From Bacillota bacterium (GTDB taxonomy: Bacteria > Bacillota > Sulfobacillia > RBS10-35 > JAJYVN01): a DNA stretch of 64,000 nucleotides. Location: contig JAJZZC010000004.1 of the NCBI GenBank assembly GCA_021797775.1, forward strand, positions 1 to 64,000. Reading direction: 5' to 3'. Under the pieces are notes generated by a model. It was not told where the DNA came from. It worked only from the letters and a program-made list of their open reading frames with translations, and did not search any database. Shown one piece after another: positions 19,411-29,133 of the stretch. Position 1 is the first letter of the stretch, and every line of letters starts with the position of its first letter. A program made the translations under genes and the position numbers.

Positions 19411-19562
19411 GGGCCGCCGTGCACCCACCGGTCGCGGCGGGCCGCCAGCCCCGCCCCACGCCGACCCCGAGCCGGCCGACTCGCGGCGGGGCCCGCCACG
19501 GCCTCCAGCGGGCCGCCGTACGCCCACCGGTCGCAGCGGGCCGCCAGCCCCGCCTCACGCCC
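19411..19562. repeat. Two about 52-bp direct repeats, 99-bp period
   Basis: GGGCCGCCGTGCACCCACCGGTCGCGGCGGGCCGCCAGCCCCGCCCCACGCC and GGGCCGCCGTACGCCCACCGGTCGCAGCGGGCCGCCAGCCCCGCCTCACGCC. Confidence 0.8.
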
Positions 19563-19627
19563 GCCGGCTCGCACCGGGGCCCGGCCGGGCGCCTGTCGTC
19601 GACGGAGCGCGCCCGCCGACGGCGCCG

Positions 19628-20290
19628 TCAAAGCGTCGTCTTGAGCCCCAGGCGCTGGCGGACGAGGATCACGGCGGCGCGGCTCCGAGGCAGCAGGAGG
19701 TACGAGGCCTCCGGCGACAGCCCGAACTCCTTGGCGACCGTCTCCCGCGCTGCGCGGTCGCTGCGCCCCTGCGCCCGCTCCTGCAGGTAGCGCACCTCCG
19801 CGAAGACGAAGCGTGTATGCCCGTTGCCGCTCGTGCCCATCGCCGCGAGATAGGCGACGGCCAGGACGAGGCCCCCCAGCAGGCGCACCGCTACCGCGGA
19901 CCCGGGCCCGGCCGCCGCCACCGTGAGGGAAAGCAAGGCCAGCGCGCCATTGCCGATGGCCGCGGGCCTCCCTGACCGCATCTGCCGCAGTTTGCCGTAG
20001 CAGTGGCAGTCCGCCTGGCCCACGCGCCCAGCGGCGACCTGGTACACCGCGAAGAGGGCGAACAGCGCGGCGGCACCAACGAGACTCCACCAGCCCGGCC
20101 GGGCCAGGACGGCGACACCAACAGCCAGCTCCGCCCAGGGGGCGCCCCAGCCGGCGCCGACCGACAGCCACGAGGGCAGGGTGCGCGCCTCCGCAATGCC
20201 GCGGCGGAAGTCCACCCAGAGCGTCAGCTTGCCGGCGCCGGAGAGCAGCAACAGCCATCCCGCCAGGCCGGCCCCGAGCGCAGGGACCAC
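19628..20290 (-). CDS. MauE/DoxX-type membrane redox protein
   Basis: GWLLLLSGAGKLTLWVDFRRGI...WAELAVGVAVLARPGWWSLVGAAALFALFAVYQVAAGRVGQADCHCYGKL; GTG start at 20290. Confidence 0.7.
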   Translation of the reverse strand: MVPALGAGLAGWLLLLSGAGKLTLWVDFRRGIAEARTLPSWLSVGAGWGAPWAELAVGVAVLARPGWWSLVGAAALFALFAVYQVAAGRVGQADCHCYGKLRQMRSGRPAAIGNGALALLSLTVAAAGPGSAVAVRLLGGLVLAVAYLAAMGTSGNGHTRFVFAEVRYLQERAQGRSDRAARETVAKEFGLSPEASYLLLPRSRAAVILVRQRLGLKTTL

Positions 20291-21062
20291 GACCGTTCCC
20301 CCCCTCCCGCAAGCCCGGCGCACCACGGCCGGGACGCGCGGGGAAAGACGCGACGGCGGCCCGGGACATGTTCCGCCCCGGCGGCGGCAACTCCTGCGGA
20401 GACCGGGGCGGCTGCAGGGTCGCGTCATTGCGGTGGGGGGCGGTGCCGGGGCGGCCCCCAGCCACGCCGTGGCGCCGGCCATGCGAGCTCCAGCATCCGC
20501 CAGGCGCGGGGGCCGTAGTAGGTGCGTGAGCCCATGCGGGGCGCACGGCCATGGTGGAGCGGGAGAACGCGCACGCAAATGCTCCGAGCCACGCCCCGCC
20601 CACCGCCCGCTGTTCCGGGACAGGTCCGCGGTGCCGTGTGGGGCGGGTGCAGGGATGCCGGCGGGGTCGGTCGAACGACGTCGCCGCTCGGCGGGGTCGG
20701 CGGCGCGCACCCGGGGCGGGCCGGGTAGGCTGTTGGCGCCAGCGGCGGGGCCACGGCCCTCTGCGCGGTCGCGGCGTGCTTGGTGGACGGCCTGAGCGAG
20801 AGGTCATCGCCAGGGTCGGACGCCGCTTGGGCGTGCGTGCGCGCAGCGGGCGGGGTGCGCCGCCCTGCCCCCCCAGCGGTGGCCGGTATGGCGCAGAGCG
20901 CCCGGGTGGCCATGTCGGCGCTGCGGCCGCGAGCCCCCCTCCCGAACGACTCCTTCCGGGCGCCGAGGCAGGGCGGGCACGCTGCGCGCAGGGTCCGCCC
21001 CCCCCCTGCACGACCCCGCACGACGCTGCGACGCATGGTTCAACGAACGGGAGGGACCGACC

Positions 21063-21872
21063 TTGGACCTGGGCTTACGTGATCGCGTCGCCGCCGTGGG
21101 TGGGGGCACCGCCGGGCTGGGGTACGCCACGGCGGAGGCGCTCTTGCGCGAAGGTGCACGCGTCTTCATCTGCTCGCGCTCCCCGGACCGAGTCCGCGCC
21201 GCGGTGGAGCGCTTGTCGGCCGTCGCCGTGGACCGGGGCGCGCCCTCGGGGCGAGTGGCGGGCATGGCGCTCGACCTCTCTCAGGAGGACGACTGCCCCC
21301 GCTTCATCGAGGAGACGGAGGCGCGCTTCGGGCGGCTGGACTGCCTGCTTCTCAACACCGGAGGCCCGCCACACGGCTACGCGCTCGACGCCGACGACGC
21401 CACCTGGCTGCGCGCGTTCGAAACGCTCGTGCTGAGCACCGTACGGCTGACGCGCATGGCCATCCCGCGGATGCTCGCGCTGGGGGGCGGCCGCATCCTG
21501 GCCGTCACATCGACGTCGGTGCGCCAGCCCATTCCGGACCTCGTGCTGAGCAACAGCCTGCGCGGGGCGGTTGTGGGCTTCCTCAAGAGCGCCGCCAACG
21601 AGTATGCCGCGCGCAATGTGCTCATCAACTGCCTGGCCCCTGGGCGCTTCGCGACGGAGCGGGTCAGCAGCGGCGACGCCGTGCGCGCCGCCTCCGAGGG
21701 CATCCCCGTGGAGGAGATCCGCCGGCGGAGCCTGGCCACCATCCCCGCAGGAAGGTACGGCGAGGCGGCAGAGTACGGGGCAGTGGCCGCATTCCTGCTG
21801 TCCTTCGCCAACACGTATCTCACCGGGTCGCACGTGTACTGCGACGGTGGGCAACTGCGCGCCGTGCTGTGA
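21063..21872 (+). CDS. SDR family oxidoreductase
   Basis: VGGGTAGLGYATAEALLREGARVFICSR, LLLNTGGPP, NSLRGAVVGFLKSAANEYAARNVLINCLAPG. Confidence 0.88.
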   Translation: MDLGLRDRVAAVGGGTAGLGYATAEALLREGARVFICSRSPDRVRAAVERLSAVAVDRGAPSGRVAGMALDLSQEDDCPRFIEETEARFGRLDCLLLNTGGPPHGYALDADDATWLRAFETLVLSTVRLTRMAIPRMLALGGGRILAVTSTSVRQPIPDLVLSNSLRGAVVGFLKSAANEYAARNVLINCLAPGRFATERVSSGDAVRAASEGIPVEEIRRRSLATIPAGRYGEAAEYGAVAAFLLSFANTYLTGSHVYCDGGQLRAVL

Positions 21873-22050
21873 GCCGTGGCGGGCGCAAGGCCGCGAACCG
21901 CCGGGGCCTTGGCTTTCATGCGGACCGCAGGCGTTGCCCGGAGCGTGGTCCCCCTGTCGCGCCGTTGATCGGCCCTGTCCCGCTCGGCGCCGCAACGGCG
22001 CCCCGGTGTGGCCGCTCGACGGTCCATCCCTCGCCAGGCAGCCCTATGCG

Positions 22051-22087
22051 GGCCGGGGCCAGCGGGATCCCCCCGCCGGCCCCGGCC
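22051..22087. terminator. 10-bp GC inverted repeat between convergent genes
   Basis: GGCCGGGGCC / GGCCCCGGCC with 17-nt loop between the SDR and Gfo/Idh 3' ends. Confidence 0.4.
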
Positions 22088-22101
22088 TCCGGTCCTGCCG
22101 A

Positions 22102-23154
22102 TCAGGCCCCGACCGCGTCCGCCACGACGACCGGACGTCCCGTGCGCGCCGACTCGTTGGCAGCCAGGGAGACGGCCAGCGTCGCCACCGCGTCGTCATA
22201 CGTGCCCAGGACCTGGGAGGGCTTGCCGCTGCGCACCCCGTCGACAAAGGCGTCGTAGATGCCCACCACGGGCACCTCCGGCAGGGCCGCCTTGCCCTCG
22301 GGCAGCACGTGGGCCCCGCGCCCGTCCACCCGGAGCAGGCAGCCGTCTAGTACCACGTGCAGGATGTTGGCGTGGGACCAATCGCCCGCGTCGTGCGCCC
22401 AGCTGGTGGTCAGCGCCCCCAGAGCGCCATCGGCGAAGCGGACGCTGACGGTGTAGGAGTCGGGCGAGGTAATGCCCTTGACGATACGCGAGGCCTGCCG
22501 GCTGTATACCTCCGTAATGTCACCCACCAAGTGGCGCATCAGGTCCACCGTGTGCGTCGCCTGCTCGACCAACTGGCCGCCGGACCGCTCCCAATCGTTG
22601 TGCCAGGCACCGACGTGTGAGGTGGCGCACCAGTAGTGCCCCTCCACCACCGACACGGTGCGGCCCTGCAGGAAGGCCTTGGCCTGGCGCACGCCAGGTT
22701 CATAACGCAACTGGTAGCCCACCGCCGCCCAGAGACCCGCGCCGCGCAACGCGGCGGCGATCTGCCGCGCCGTCGCCATCTGGCGGGCTACCGGCTTCTC
22801 CACCAGGAAGGGCAACCCGCGGCCGATCACGTCCAGATCCACCTGGCCGTGGGCGAAGACGGGCACGCTGAGCACCGCCGCGTCCAGGTCGTCGCGGCGC
22901 AGGAGTTCGCGGTGATCCGTGTAGAAGGGAACCCCGAGGCGCTCGCCGGCGGCGCGCGCCGCCGGCTCCAGCACATCCGCCACCGCCACGATCTCCGCGT
23001 CCTCGTGTCGCCGCAGCGCGTCCATGTGCGAGCGGGCCCGCCCGCCGCACCCGATGACGCCGATCCGCACCTTGGACACCGGCCCAACCTCCCCCACCGT
23101 ACTGACACGCAGCGCAGAGGGCTCTTCCTCTTCGAGCCGGGGATGAACCGTCAT
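22102..23154 (-). CDS. Gfo/Idh/MocA family oxidoreductase
   Basis: VRIGVIGCGGRARSHMDALRRHEDAEIVAVADV, LPFLVEKPVA, GGQLVEQATHTVDLMRHLVGD. Confidence 0.9.
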   Translation of the reverse strand: MTVHPRLEEEEPSALRVSTVGEVGPVSKVRIGVIGCGGRARSHMDALRRHEDAEIVAVADVLEPAARAAGERLGVPFYTDHRELLRRDDLDAAVLSVPVFAHGQVDLDVIGRGLPFLVEKPVARQMATARQIAAALRGAGLWAAVGYQLRYEPGVRQAKAFLQGRTVSVVEGHYWCATSHVGAWHNDWERSGGQLVEQATHTVDLMRHLVGDITEVYSRQASRIVKGITSPDSYTVSVRFADGALGALTTSWAHDAGDWSHANILHVVLDGCLLRVDGRGAHVLPEGKAALPEVPVVGIYDAFVDGVRSGKPSQVLGTYDDAVATLAVSLAANESARTGRPVVVADAVGA

Positions 23155-23387
23155 GCCACACGGATCTCCCCGCCCGCGGACCCGAGGCGTGCAGCCTGAT
23201 CGCCCGCGGCTTTCGGGGAGACCTCGTCCCAGGGCCCGCCACCCGTCGCCGACGGGGCGCGGCGTAGGCGGGTCCTGGGACGAGGTCACCGGCGGCCGGG
23301 CCCCCCGCTGCGGAGCCCGTGCCCCGGCGCCCCCCTGTACCGGCCCCTCGGCCCCGTACCGCGGCCCGCCGGCCGCGCCGCCCCCGC

Positions 23388-24215
23388 TCACCCCGGCCCC
23401 GGCGCGCCCTTGACCCAGGCGTGCTCGGGGTCGTCGTACGGTCGCAGCCGCCGCCCCTCCCCGGCCATGACCCACAGATAGTACAGGCGATACCCGGGGG
23501 CCGCGGCCACGGGGTGGTAGCCGCGCGGGATGAGCATGACGTCCCCCTGGCGGACCCGGTGCACCTCGTCCACAGCGCCGTCCGGGGTGTAGAGAAACTG
23601 CGCGGCGAAGCCCTGCTCCGGGTCGAGCTGGTAGTAATAGAGCTCCTCCAGGCAGGCCTCCTCGTCGGCGCGGGCCTCATCGTGCTTGTGCGGCGGGTAG
23701 CTCGACCAGTTGCCGGCGGCGTTGAAGGTCTCCCCCACCACCAGACGCGCCGCGGGCCGGCTCCCGTCCAGGATGTCATGCACCTCGCGCAGGAAGGGAA
23801 CGCGGCCCCGGGCACTGACGCGCACATCCTCTGGACGAATCACGTACGGCGCCGGCATCTCCTGACCGGGCAACACGGGAGACTGGCAAAGCGCCACCGC
23901 GACGCCGTCGTCGGCCGCACGCACCCAGAGGCGGCCCCGCGGCGGGACGTAGACGGCGGTGGCCCTGCCGGCGAAGACGGTCGCCCGTCCGCCGAGCCCC
24001 TCCCAGCGCTGCTGGCCGGAGGCCGCGTCCAATTGTCCCGTCAGGACCACGGCCACCAACTCTTCGCCGCCCGTCTGCATCTCCCACTCCTGCCCGCGCG
24101 ACAAGCGGGCCACACCGAAGGACAGGTGCTGCAGGTCCTGTCCCGCTGTGCAGAAGCGCGTGTACCCGTCGCGCGGCGCGGCGCGGCAGAAGCGGGCCGC
24201 GTGCGAACCCTCCAC
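23388..24215 (-). CDS. iolB: 5-deoxy-glucuronate isomerase
   Basis: VVGETFNAAGNWSSYPPHKHDE...LEELYYYQLDPEQGFAAQFLYT, GDVMLIPRGYHPVAAAPGYRLYYLWVMAG. Confidence 0.88.
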   Translation of the reverse strand: MEGSHAARFCRAAPRDGYTRFCTAGQDLQHLSFGVARLSRGQEWEMQTGGEELVAVVLTGQLDAASGQQRWEGLGGRATVFAGRATAVYVPPRGRLWVRAADDGVAVALCQSPVLPGQEMPAPYVIRPEDVRVSARGRVPFLREVHDILDGSRPAARLVVGETFNAAGNWSSYPPHKHDEARADEEACLEELYYYQLDPEQGFAAQFLYTPDGAVDEVHRVRQGDVMLIPRGYHPVAAAPGYRLYYLWVMAGEGRRLRPYDDPEHAWVKGAPGPG

Positions 24216-24390
24216 GGCGGACGCCCCCTCATCGAGCAAGCTCGGACGCGTAACCGTCGGAGACAGCCGACCCACCCATCCCCGAACGCCTGCACCCTTC
24301 TGGCCCAAGCTCTCGCGCTCTGCCAACCGGACGCGGGCACGGTATCGGGATCGGCCCGGCAGCCACGCCCGCGCTACCGCCAAGCCCCGG

Positions 24391-25065
24391 TCAAAAGGTA
24401 CGGCCGCGTACCCGGCGCACATCGAAACGCGCCGTGCGCGCCACGGCCATGACGGCCATCACCCCGGCCTGCACCGGGTCGGAGACCACCAGGTCCGCCG
24501 CCTGCGGCACACTGCCGGCCATGTTCAGCGAGATCACCACGATGCCCTGCGCCCGTACCTCGCGGACGGCGTCGGTGATCGCGCCCCCCATCAGCGCGCC
24601 GGCCAGGACCAGCGCGGCCGCGCGCGGCAGCCGGCCGACCGCGCGGACCGCCGCGGCCAGGTTCTCCTCACCCACCAGCGGGATGGTGTCGACCGAGATG
24701 CGCTCACCGCGGATGTTGTGACGGTCGGCCTCGGAGACCGCACCCAGCATGACCTGGCCCACCTGGGCGCCGCCGCCCATGACGATGACGCGCTTGCCGT
24801 AGACGTGGTGGAACGACGGCGGCGTGTCGAACCCGAGCACCATGGGTAGGGCGCCCAGGTCGGCGAGCAGGGCCTCCGTGTCAAGCGGATGCTCCAATTC
24901 CATGTAGACGGTCGCCTCGCCCTCGCCCCGCTCGGCCGTGTCCACGTGACGGATGTTCACACCCTGGCGCGCCAACACCCCGGTCAGCGCGTGCAGCACC
25001 CCTGGCTCGTCGCGCACGCGCACCAGAATGGCGAGGTCCGGGGGCCGGTCGGGCTTCAGCTCCAC
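24391..25065 (-). CDS. ACT-domain protein with C-terminal DUF5612-like domain
   Basis: LAILVRVRDEPGVLHALTGVLARQGVNIRHVDTAE (ACT), then GKRVIVMGGGAQVGQVMLGAVSEADRHNIRGERISVDTIPLVG. Confidence 0.7.
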   Translation of the reverse strand: MELKPDRPPDLAILVRVRDEPGVLHALTGVLARQGVNIRHVDTAERGEGEATVYMELEHPLDTEALLADLGALPMVLGFDTPPSFHHVYGKRVIVMGGGAQVGQVMLGAVSEADRHNIRGERISVDTIPLVGEENLAAAVRAVGRLPRAAALVLAGALMGGAITDAVREVRAQGIVVISLNMAGSVPQAADLVVSDPVQAGVMAVMAVARTARFDVRRVRGRTF

Positions 25066-25532
25066 GGCCGGCCACCCGAGGCGGGCCGGTTGGCGCCTGC
25101 CGACTCGACCTGGGCGCGGATGGCCTCGAGCATGGCCTCGCAGTTGCGGCGCACCACGAGCTTGGCCATGGGATCCAGCAGACCAGCCAGCATCGGGATG
25201 CCCAGGTCGAAATCGACCGTGAGCGTGATACGTGTGCCCCCGTCTTGGGGGACGCAGCACCACTCGCCCTCGAACTTCTTCAGGTCGCCCTCGGTCTGGC
25301 GATAGGCCATCGAGAAGCGCGCATCGTCGAAGACGTCGCGCTCCTTCCAGCGCAGCAGCTTGCCTTGAAAGAGCGCACTCCACTCGGTGAGACAGGTATC
25401 GCCCTCCCGCTGCAGGACCCGTAGCCCGGTCACGGCCTTCATGAAACGCGGGTAGGATTCCATGTCCTTTACCAGGGCGTACGCGGCGTCAACGGGGCCC
25501 CGCACAAACGTCTCCACCTGAACGCGCGGCAT
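25056..25532 (-). CDS. SRPBCC/START (COQ10-type) family protein
   Basis: VQVETFVRGPVDAAYALVKDMESYPRFMKAVTGLRVL...TRITLTVDFDLGIPMLAGLLDPMAK; overlaps next gene. Confidence 0.78.
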   Translation of the reverse strand: MPRVQVETFVRGPVDAAYALVKDMESYPRFMKAVTGLRVLQREGDTCLTEWSALFQGKLLRWKERDVFDDARFSMAYRQTEGDLKKFEGEWCCVPQDGGTRITLTVDFDLGIPMLAGLLDPMAKLVVRRNCEAMLEAIRAQVESAGANRPASGGRPWS

Positions 25533-25830
25533 GCGCTGCCCTCCCCTCCGGCCTGACCACACCTATTCGGCCGGACAGGCAGCGGTCCTGCACGGCGGGC
25601 GCGTGGACAGGCCGGCGGGCGCGGAGGCGAGCAGACGACCATGACGCAGTCGGCTGCGGGCGAATCATCCGCCGCTAAGAGATCGTCCCGCTGACAACGG
25701 GCGAGCGGACCGGGCCCCCACCCGCAGAGCGCCCCGTCATGCCGGATACGCCAAAACGGACGGGAGCCCACGACCCGTCAGCCTCTCGGGGTGGCTGGTC
25801 GACCTCACGGTATGTGGCCCGCGCGTCGAC

Positions 25831-26163
25831 CTAACCCGGGACACCGCTCAACAAACGGTCCAGTTCCTGGGTGTAGACCTGTGGACGTTGCACCCCGACC
25901 CAGCGCGTCACCTCGCGCCCCTTGTGGAAGACGATCACCGTGGGGATCGACTGGACCCCATACTGGACGGCGACATCCGGCGCACGGTCCACGTCCAGCT
26001 TGCGCACCGTCACGCGCCCCGCGTACTCGTCGCTGAGCTTCTCGATGGTGGGCGCCAGTGCCCTGCACGGTGCGCACCACGCCGCCCAGAAGTCGACCAG
26101 CACGGGCCCCTCCGCCTTGACGACCTCCTGCTCAAAGGTTTCCGAGAAGACCGCCTCCGCCAT
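25831..26163 (-). CDS. trxA: Thioredoxin
   Basis: VLVDFWAAWCAPCRALAPTIEKLSDEY (WCAPC active site), YGVQSIPTVIVFHKGRE. Confidence 0.93.
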   Translation of the reverse strand: MAEAVFSETFEQEVVKAEGPVLVDFWAAWCAPCRALAPTIEKLSDEYAGRVTVRKLDVDRAPDVAVQYGVQSIPTVIVFHKGREVTRWVGVQRPQVYTQELDRLLSGVPG

Positions 26164-26273
26164 GCACCCTCGCCTCCGTTTCCCGGGGCACCGGCAATCC
26201 CGTGCCCCGAGTGGCAGGATAACCTCGTTGCTTGCACAACGCAAGGGATAGACGCATACTGTTGCCTATCCGG

Positions 26274-26498
26274 CAGGGTCGCGTCGTTCTGGGCGAGTCG
26301 CTTGCGCCACAGGCCGAATTCGGCGCGTACGGCCGTCAGTGCCCCCGAGACCCCACGGGTGCAGCGGCCGCATCGAGGCGCCGAACCTGTGCGCGGCATG
26401 CGGTCGCAGGCGCGAGCGGACCGGCATGCCGCTCCGAAGTCACCCCCGCTCGTGGCGCCGTCTGGGCGAAGGCCCCCCGCCGGAATGACGCGACCCTG
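26274..26498 (-). mobile_element. MITE-like element copy A (225 bp)
   Basis: 12-bp perfect TIR CAGGGTCGCGTC/GACGCGACCCTG; flanks GCCTATCCGG (26264-26273) and GCCCATCCGG (26499-26508), 9/10 duplication; inverted homolog at 38370-38611. Confidence 0.85.
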
Positions 26499-26534
26499 GC
26501 CCATCCGGGAGCGGCGCAGGTCGAGGTGAACGCG

Positions 26535-26939
26535 ATGACGAACGACTGGACATGTCCCGTCGCGCGCGCAGCCCGCGTCCTGGGCGACGAGTGCGTGCTG
26601 TTGGTGTTGCGAGACCTCGCGCCCGGCCCGCGCCATTTCGGCGAGTTCCTCGGGTCTGCCTGCGGCAACACACGGACCTTGAGCGCGCGTCTCAAACGGC
26701 TGACGGACCTTGGGCTGGTCGAACGCCGGCCCCAAGGCGGGCGGCCACCACGTGTGCTCTACAGCCTGACCCCCATGGGCCGCCACTTGCTGCCCGCCGT
26801 GGACGTGCTGCGCGCCTTCGGAGAGCGCTGGCTGCCGTCGGGCTGCGACCCGCTCGCCGGGGCTGCGATCCACCCAGGTGGCGAGGATGCCGGCGCCGAG
26901 GGCCCGGCCGTTGGCGGATCGGCGGTTACCGTCCCTTAG
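26535..26939 (+). CDS. HxlR family transcriptional regulator
   Basis: CPVARAARVLGDECVLLVLRDLAPGPRHFGEF...NTRTLSARLKRLTDLGLVERRP; ATG at 26535. Confidence 0.85.
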   Translation: MTNDWTCPVARAARVLGDECVLLVLRDLAPGPRHFGEFLGSACGNTRTLSARLKRLTDLGLVERRPQGGRPPRVLYSLTPMGRHLLPAVDVLRAFGERWLPSGCDPLAGAAIHPGGEDAGAEGPAVGGSAVTVP

Positions 26940-27244
26940 CCCCGTCTCGGTCCGACCGCTGCCCTCACCGGCACCGCACCCCAGGAGCGCCGTTGCCCCG
27001 CGCCCCCCCCCTGCGACCTGACGCTCCGCTCGATCCCGTTGGTCCGCCCGCGCACACACGGGACCGCTCCCTCCCCACGGATCCCACACCACGCCATCCC
27101 GCCCGCCACGGCCCCCCCTCGCGGGGACCACCGCCCCCATGGCCCCGGCCGCGGGCGCGCTGTGCCCCTGCTTGCGCCGCCGCACCTCACGCCCCCCCCC
27201 AGGGGGGGCACACCACCAGGCCGAGTATGGCCCGCACCGCCCCG

Positions 27245-28876
27245 TCAGCCCCCGAGCACGCCACCCTCCGCTGCGGGCTCCCGCGGGGGGGGCGCCGTGC
27301 CTTTCCCCTGGAGGACGCCCTCACGCTGGCGTACCAACCGGCGTTGCCAGAGGAATTGCCGGCCGAGTTCCTCGAAGCGGAAGCCGAGCTCCCGCCCGTC
27401 CCTGGACTGCCAGAGAATCTCCGCGATGCGGCTCTCCAGAGAGCGCCGCGCCCCGGACTCCATCCGCCGCAGGATGACGTCCAGTTCACCGATCACCTGG
27501 CGGAAGAGGTTGATCTTCTCGTCGAGCAGGCGTAGCAGATGCTCCTCGATCGTGTCCTCGGCATAGAGGTTGTAAACGTAAACATCCCGGGTCTGGCCGA
27601 CGCGATGCACCCTACCGATGCGCTGCTCCACGCGCATGGGATTCCAGGGCAGGTCGAAGTTGACCACGTTGCGGCAGACCTGCAGGTTTAGCCCCTGGCC
27701 ACCGCTCTCGGTGGAGATCAGCACCGACCGGGGTTCCTCGCGGAAACGGCGCACGGCACGATCCCGCTCGTCCATCGCCTGCTCCCCGTGAAAGAGCAGC
27801 ACGGGCAGGCCGAGATCCCGCAGGCGGCCGGCCAGAAACTCCTGCGTCGCCCGGAACTCCGTGAATACGATGGCCCGGTCGCGCAGGTCGGCGACCAGGC
27901 CCTGGAGCACGCGCGCCTTGGCCTGCTCGCGTACACCATCCGCCAGGGTGCGCAGTTCGTCCAGGTCGCCGCCAAGCCAGGCGGCGCGCTCCATGGCGCC
28001 GAGCGTACGGCGCACAGCGGCTGCGGATGAGCACACCTCCCTTTGCAGCGTAATCAGCGGCAGGACCGTCGACTCCCCCTGCACGCGCCGCCAGTACTCC
28101 TCGCGCACCGCCGCCGAGATCGCGTCATACAGCCGCCGCTCCTCCGCCGTCAGGCGTAGCGGCAAGAGCGCCACCTGGCGCGCGGGCAGCCGCTCCTCGG
28201 CGCCGAGGTCCTGGCGGTGGTGGCGCACCATTACCGAGGCCAGCACCTGGCGTAGGGCGTCGGGGTCGCGCGGGGTGCGCCGGTCCAAGAGGAACTGGCG
28301 CCAGAAGGCCTGGAAGCTGCCGAACAGGCCCGGCCGGACCAGCGAGACCAGGGCGTAGAGTTCCGTCAGGTCGTTCTGCATCGGGGTGGCGGAGAGCAGG
28401 AGCAGGCGGCGTCGCGGCAGGCTGGCCACCAACCGGTGGTTCTGCGTCTGGCGGTTCTTGAGCTTGTGCGCCTCGTCCACCACCGCCAGGTCCCACTGCC
28501 GGCCGCAGAGTGCCTCGCGGGCCTCGGGCCGCTTGGCCACGTCGATCGAGGACACGACGAGTTCCTCCCGACCCAGGTCAGCGGGCCGGCCATCGCAGGT
28601 GAAGCGCAGCCCGAACTTGTCGGCCAACTCCCGCTGCCACTGGTAGCAGAGGGAGGCCGGGCAGAGCACGAGCACCGAACGGCACTCCCCGCGCGCCATG
28701 AGCTCAGACATGATCAGCCCGGCCTCGACCGTCTTGCCCAAGCCCACCTCATCGGCGAGGATGCCCTGCCCGCCCATGGCCAGCACGCGCTCAGCCGTTT
28801 CGATCTGATAGGGAAGGAACCGCACGCCTGCGGCCTCCCACCTCGGGCGCAGGCGTTCCAAGCAGGTGAGCGCCAT
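27245..28876 (-). CDS. SNF2/RapA-type DEAD/DEAH helicase
   Basis: GILADEVGLGKTVEAGLIM, LAVVDEAHKLKN, LLLSATPMQN, VLISTESGGQGLNLQ, RVEQRIGRVHRVGQTRDV. Confidence 0.92.
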   Translation of the reverse strand: MALTCLERLRPRWEAAGVRFLPYQIETAERVLAMGGQGILADEVGLGKTVEAGLIMSELMARGECRSVLVLCPASLCYQWQRELADKFGLRFTCDGRPADLGREELVVSSIDVAKRPEAREALCGRQWDLAVVDEAHKLKNRQTQNHRLVASLPRRRLLLLSATPMQNDLTELYALVSLVRPGLFGSFQAFWRQFLLDRRTPRDPDALRQVLASVMVRHHRQDLGAEERLPARQVALLPLRLTAEERRLYDAISAAVREEYWRRVQGESTVLPLITLQREVCSSAAAVRRTLGAMERAAWLGGDLDELRTLADGVREQAKARVLQGLVADLRDRAIVFTEFRATQEFLAGRLRDLGLPVLLFHGEQAMDERDRAVRRFREEPRSVLISTESGGQGLNLQVCRNVVNFDLPWNPMRVEQRIGRVHRVGQTRDVYVYNLYAEDTIEEHLLRLLDEKINLFRQVIGELDVILRRMESGARRSLESRIAEILWQSRDGRELGFRFEELGRQFLWQRRLVRQREGVLQGKGTAPPPREPAAEGGVLGG

Positions 28877-29133
28877 GCCTCCGCCATCCCCCCGGCTGCC
28901 TCTCTGCTGCTACCTGGCAGTGTCCCCAGCCGGCGCGGCGCGGAACCGGAAGCACCCCTCCCCACGGTCGGCGCGGGGCCCCGTCCAGGCCGACACGCGC
29001 GCACGGGGCGCGGCGCGCCACCCGGCAGCCTCTGCCTGCAGGGTGGCGCCACCCCCCGCCCCGGACGCACGGGAACGCTTCGCGGACCCTGGCGCCAGAT
29101 CCACTCCGGGCAGGACGGGCGCAGGCCCGGCCA

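Noticed and set aside
19191-21011. 606-aa minus-strand ORF
   Set aside because: Overlaps the MauE-like gene in a different frame and has random-looking Arg/Gly/Pro composition.
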